This document shows positions 59,609 through 60,000 of a stretch of 60,000 nt of DNA, one piece after another; the first letter of the stretch is position 1; each line of letters opens with the position of its first letter. The translations under genes were made by a program, and so were the position numbers. Below the pieces are notes generated by a model. The model ran no database searches. It was not told the origin of the DNA and saw only the letters and a list, made by a program, of their open reading frames with translations. Origin of the DNA: Membranipora membranacea. Lineage: Eukaryota; Bryozoa; Gymnolaemata; Cheilostomatida; Membraniporidae. The stretch is from positions 20,684,162-20,744,161 of the forward strand of contig OU612067.1 of NCBI GenBank assembly GCA_914767715.1. Direction: 5' to 3'.

Positions 59609-59924
59609 GAATGAGGCCAATGAGGCCATCAACTGGTCCGAGTTTGAAAGAATTCCGATGGCTATTTAAATTTTTTACCCTGCGTTTGGCATGTTTTTTA
59701 ACGACAAAAGTGGCCCTCGTTAAAAATGTCGCTGACGCCAGACTAAAAGGGGCAGTTCCAAAGTCAGCATGAAATTCCCCACGGTTTACAGTAGGTTAGG
59801 AGGAAATCTATCTTTTGAACTGGCCGTAAAAAAGCAAAGGGTCCCCCCTTTGTTACTTTTTTTAATTTTAAAGTCGCTCTCATTTCCGTTCTATTTATCG
59901 TAGGATCTTCATATTCTGGAATAT
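59609..59924 (+). repeat. Monomer with a 17-bp deletion (316 bp)
   Basis: The usual GGGGCAG, CCCCAAACGGGTTT, CAG, TTCC series reads GGGGCAGTTCC at 59749-59759, so 17 bases are missing between two CAG triplets. This suggests slippage or end joining at a 3-base microhomology. The same unit also has one A fewer in the A-tract of the hairpin (near 59828). Seen once in the window. Confidence 0.88.
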
Positions 59925-60000
59925 GAATGAGGCCAATGAGGCCATCAACTGGTCCGAGTTTGAGAGAATTCCGATGGATATTTAAATTTTTTACCCTGCG

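Larger units (their letters stand above)
1..60000 (+). repeat. Homogeneous satellite DNA array, 334-bp monomer, about 180 head-to-tail copies
   Basis: The window is entirely built from one repeated unit. Landmarks such as GAATGAGGCCAATGAGG, GGGGCAGCCCCAAACGGG and TTAGGAGGAAATCTATT return every 334 bases from end to end, always in the same orientation. Counting unit starts by hand gives 180 complete units from 183 to 59924. The total of 59,742 bp equals 180 x 334 minus eighteen 20-bp short-unit deletions and one 18-bp shortfall, so the remaining 1-bp gains and losses cancel. Monomers differ by a few substitutions each and share linked subtype variants. Arrays like this are known from eukaryotic heterochromatin. 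Centromeric, pericentromeric or subtelomeric location cannot be decided here, and neither array edge is in the window. Confidence 0.98.
59295..60000 (+). repeat. Array block 12: short unit, deleted unit and right-edge partial monomer
   Basis: Short unit S starts at 59295, a 316-bp L unit at 59609, and a partial I unit (opening ATATGAATG) at 59925 that runs off the window after 76 bases. The S-L-I order matches the general pattern of this domain, so the array evidently continues beyond 60000. Confidence 0.9.

Noticed and set aside
1-60000. CRISPR array
   Set aside because: The period is regular but there are no short repeats with unique spacers. The whole 334-bp unit is repeated.
1-60000. CENP-B box
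   Set aside because: The TTCGNNNNANNCGGG pattern was sought around CGGG and its complement in the reference unit and is not present.
1-60000. tRNA- or SINE-derived repeat with pol III A and B boxes
   Set aside because: GGTCCGAGTTT only loosely resembles a B box. No A box lies at suitable spacing, and there is no poly-A tail or target-site duplication.
1-60000. Inverted monomers or an orientation switch
   Set aside because: Landmarks were followed through the window and all units read in the + direction.
1-60000. Transposon or LTR insertion within the array
   Set aside because: No stretch departs from the 334-bp pattern. All length changes are accounted for by 20-bp, 17-bp and single-base differences.

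Overview
The whole 60 kb window is one uninterrupted head-to-tail tandem satellite DNA array. From the phase chosen here (each unit opens with GAATGAGG), 180 complete monomers lie between positions 183 and 59924, with a 182-base partial unit at the left edge and a 76-base partial unit at the right edge. The usual monomer is 334 bp and about 40% GC (hand count 134/334 in the unit at 4525-4858). All copies point the same way. I see no protein-coding gene, RNA gene, transposon insertion, CRISPR array or non-satellite sequence anywhere. A homogeneous array of this size indicates a eukaryotic nuclear genome and constitutive heterochromatin (centromeric, pericentromeric or subtelomeric). The species cannot be named from this sequence.

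Monomers fall into subtypes. I label them by the bases after CCGATG near unit position 50: I (GATATTT), L (GCTATTT), R (GAGATTT) and C (TCTATTT). A fifth type, S, is a 314-bp short unit lacking unit positions 9-28 and occurs 18 times. Q is an L-like unit with CTATTTCAA, and Lg is an L unit with GGGTTTG.

Layout: positions 1-34150 are an irregular mosaic of I, L, Lg and Q units with sparse S units. It contains segmental duplications of 2,338, 4,655, 2,004, 1,002, 3,339 and 1,671 bp period. The clearest is a near-perfect 3,339-bp, ten-monomer tandem duplication at about 19.1-25.8 kb. Positions 34151-59924 are organised differently. S units recur every 4 to 9 monomers for most of this stretch, R units appear from 37095, and the order tends to S-L-R-I-C (about 1,650 bp) with 4-mer, 6-mer and expanded derivatives. 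A second unit, L-R-I-I (1,337 bp), is nested at 45-48 kb and 52-53.3 kb.

Each monomer carries a conserved imperfect hairpin (unit positions 237-273) and a 9-bp direct repeat at its start. Open reading frames of 66 codons (+) and 90 codons (-) recur only because the monomer recurs. The minus-strand ones start at TTG, and both are broken by uncompensated 1-bp indels and by the 20-bp S deletion. I treat them as non-coding. No genes work together here. The biology is that of satellite homogenisation by unequal exchange and conversion, with breakpoints visible in several places.
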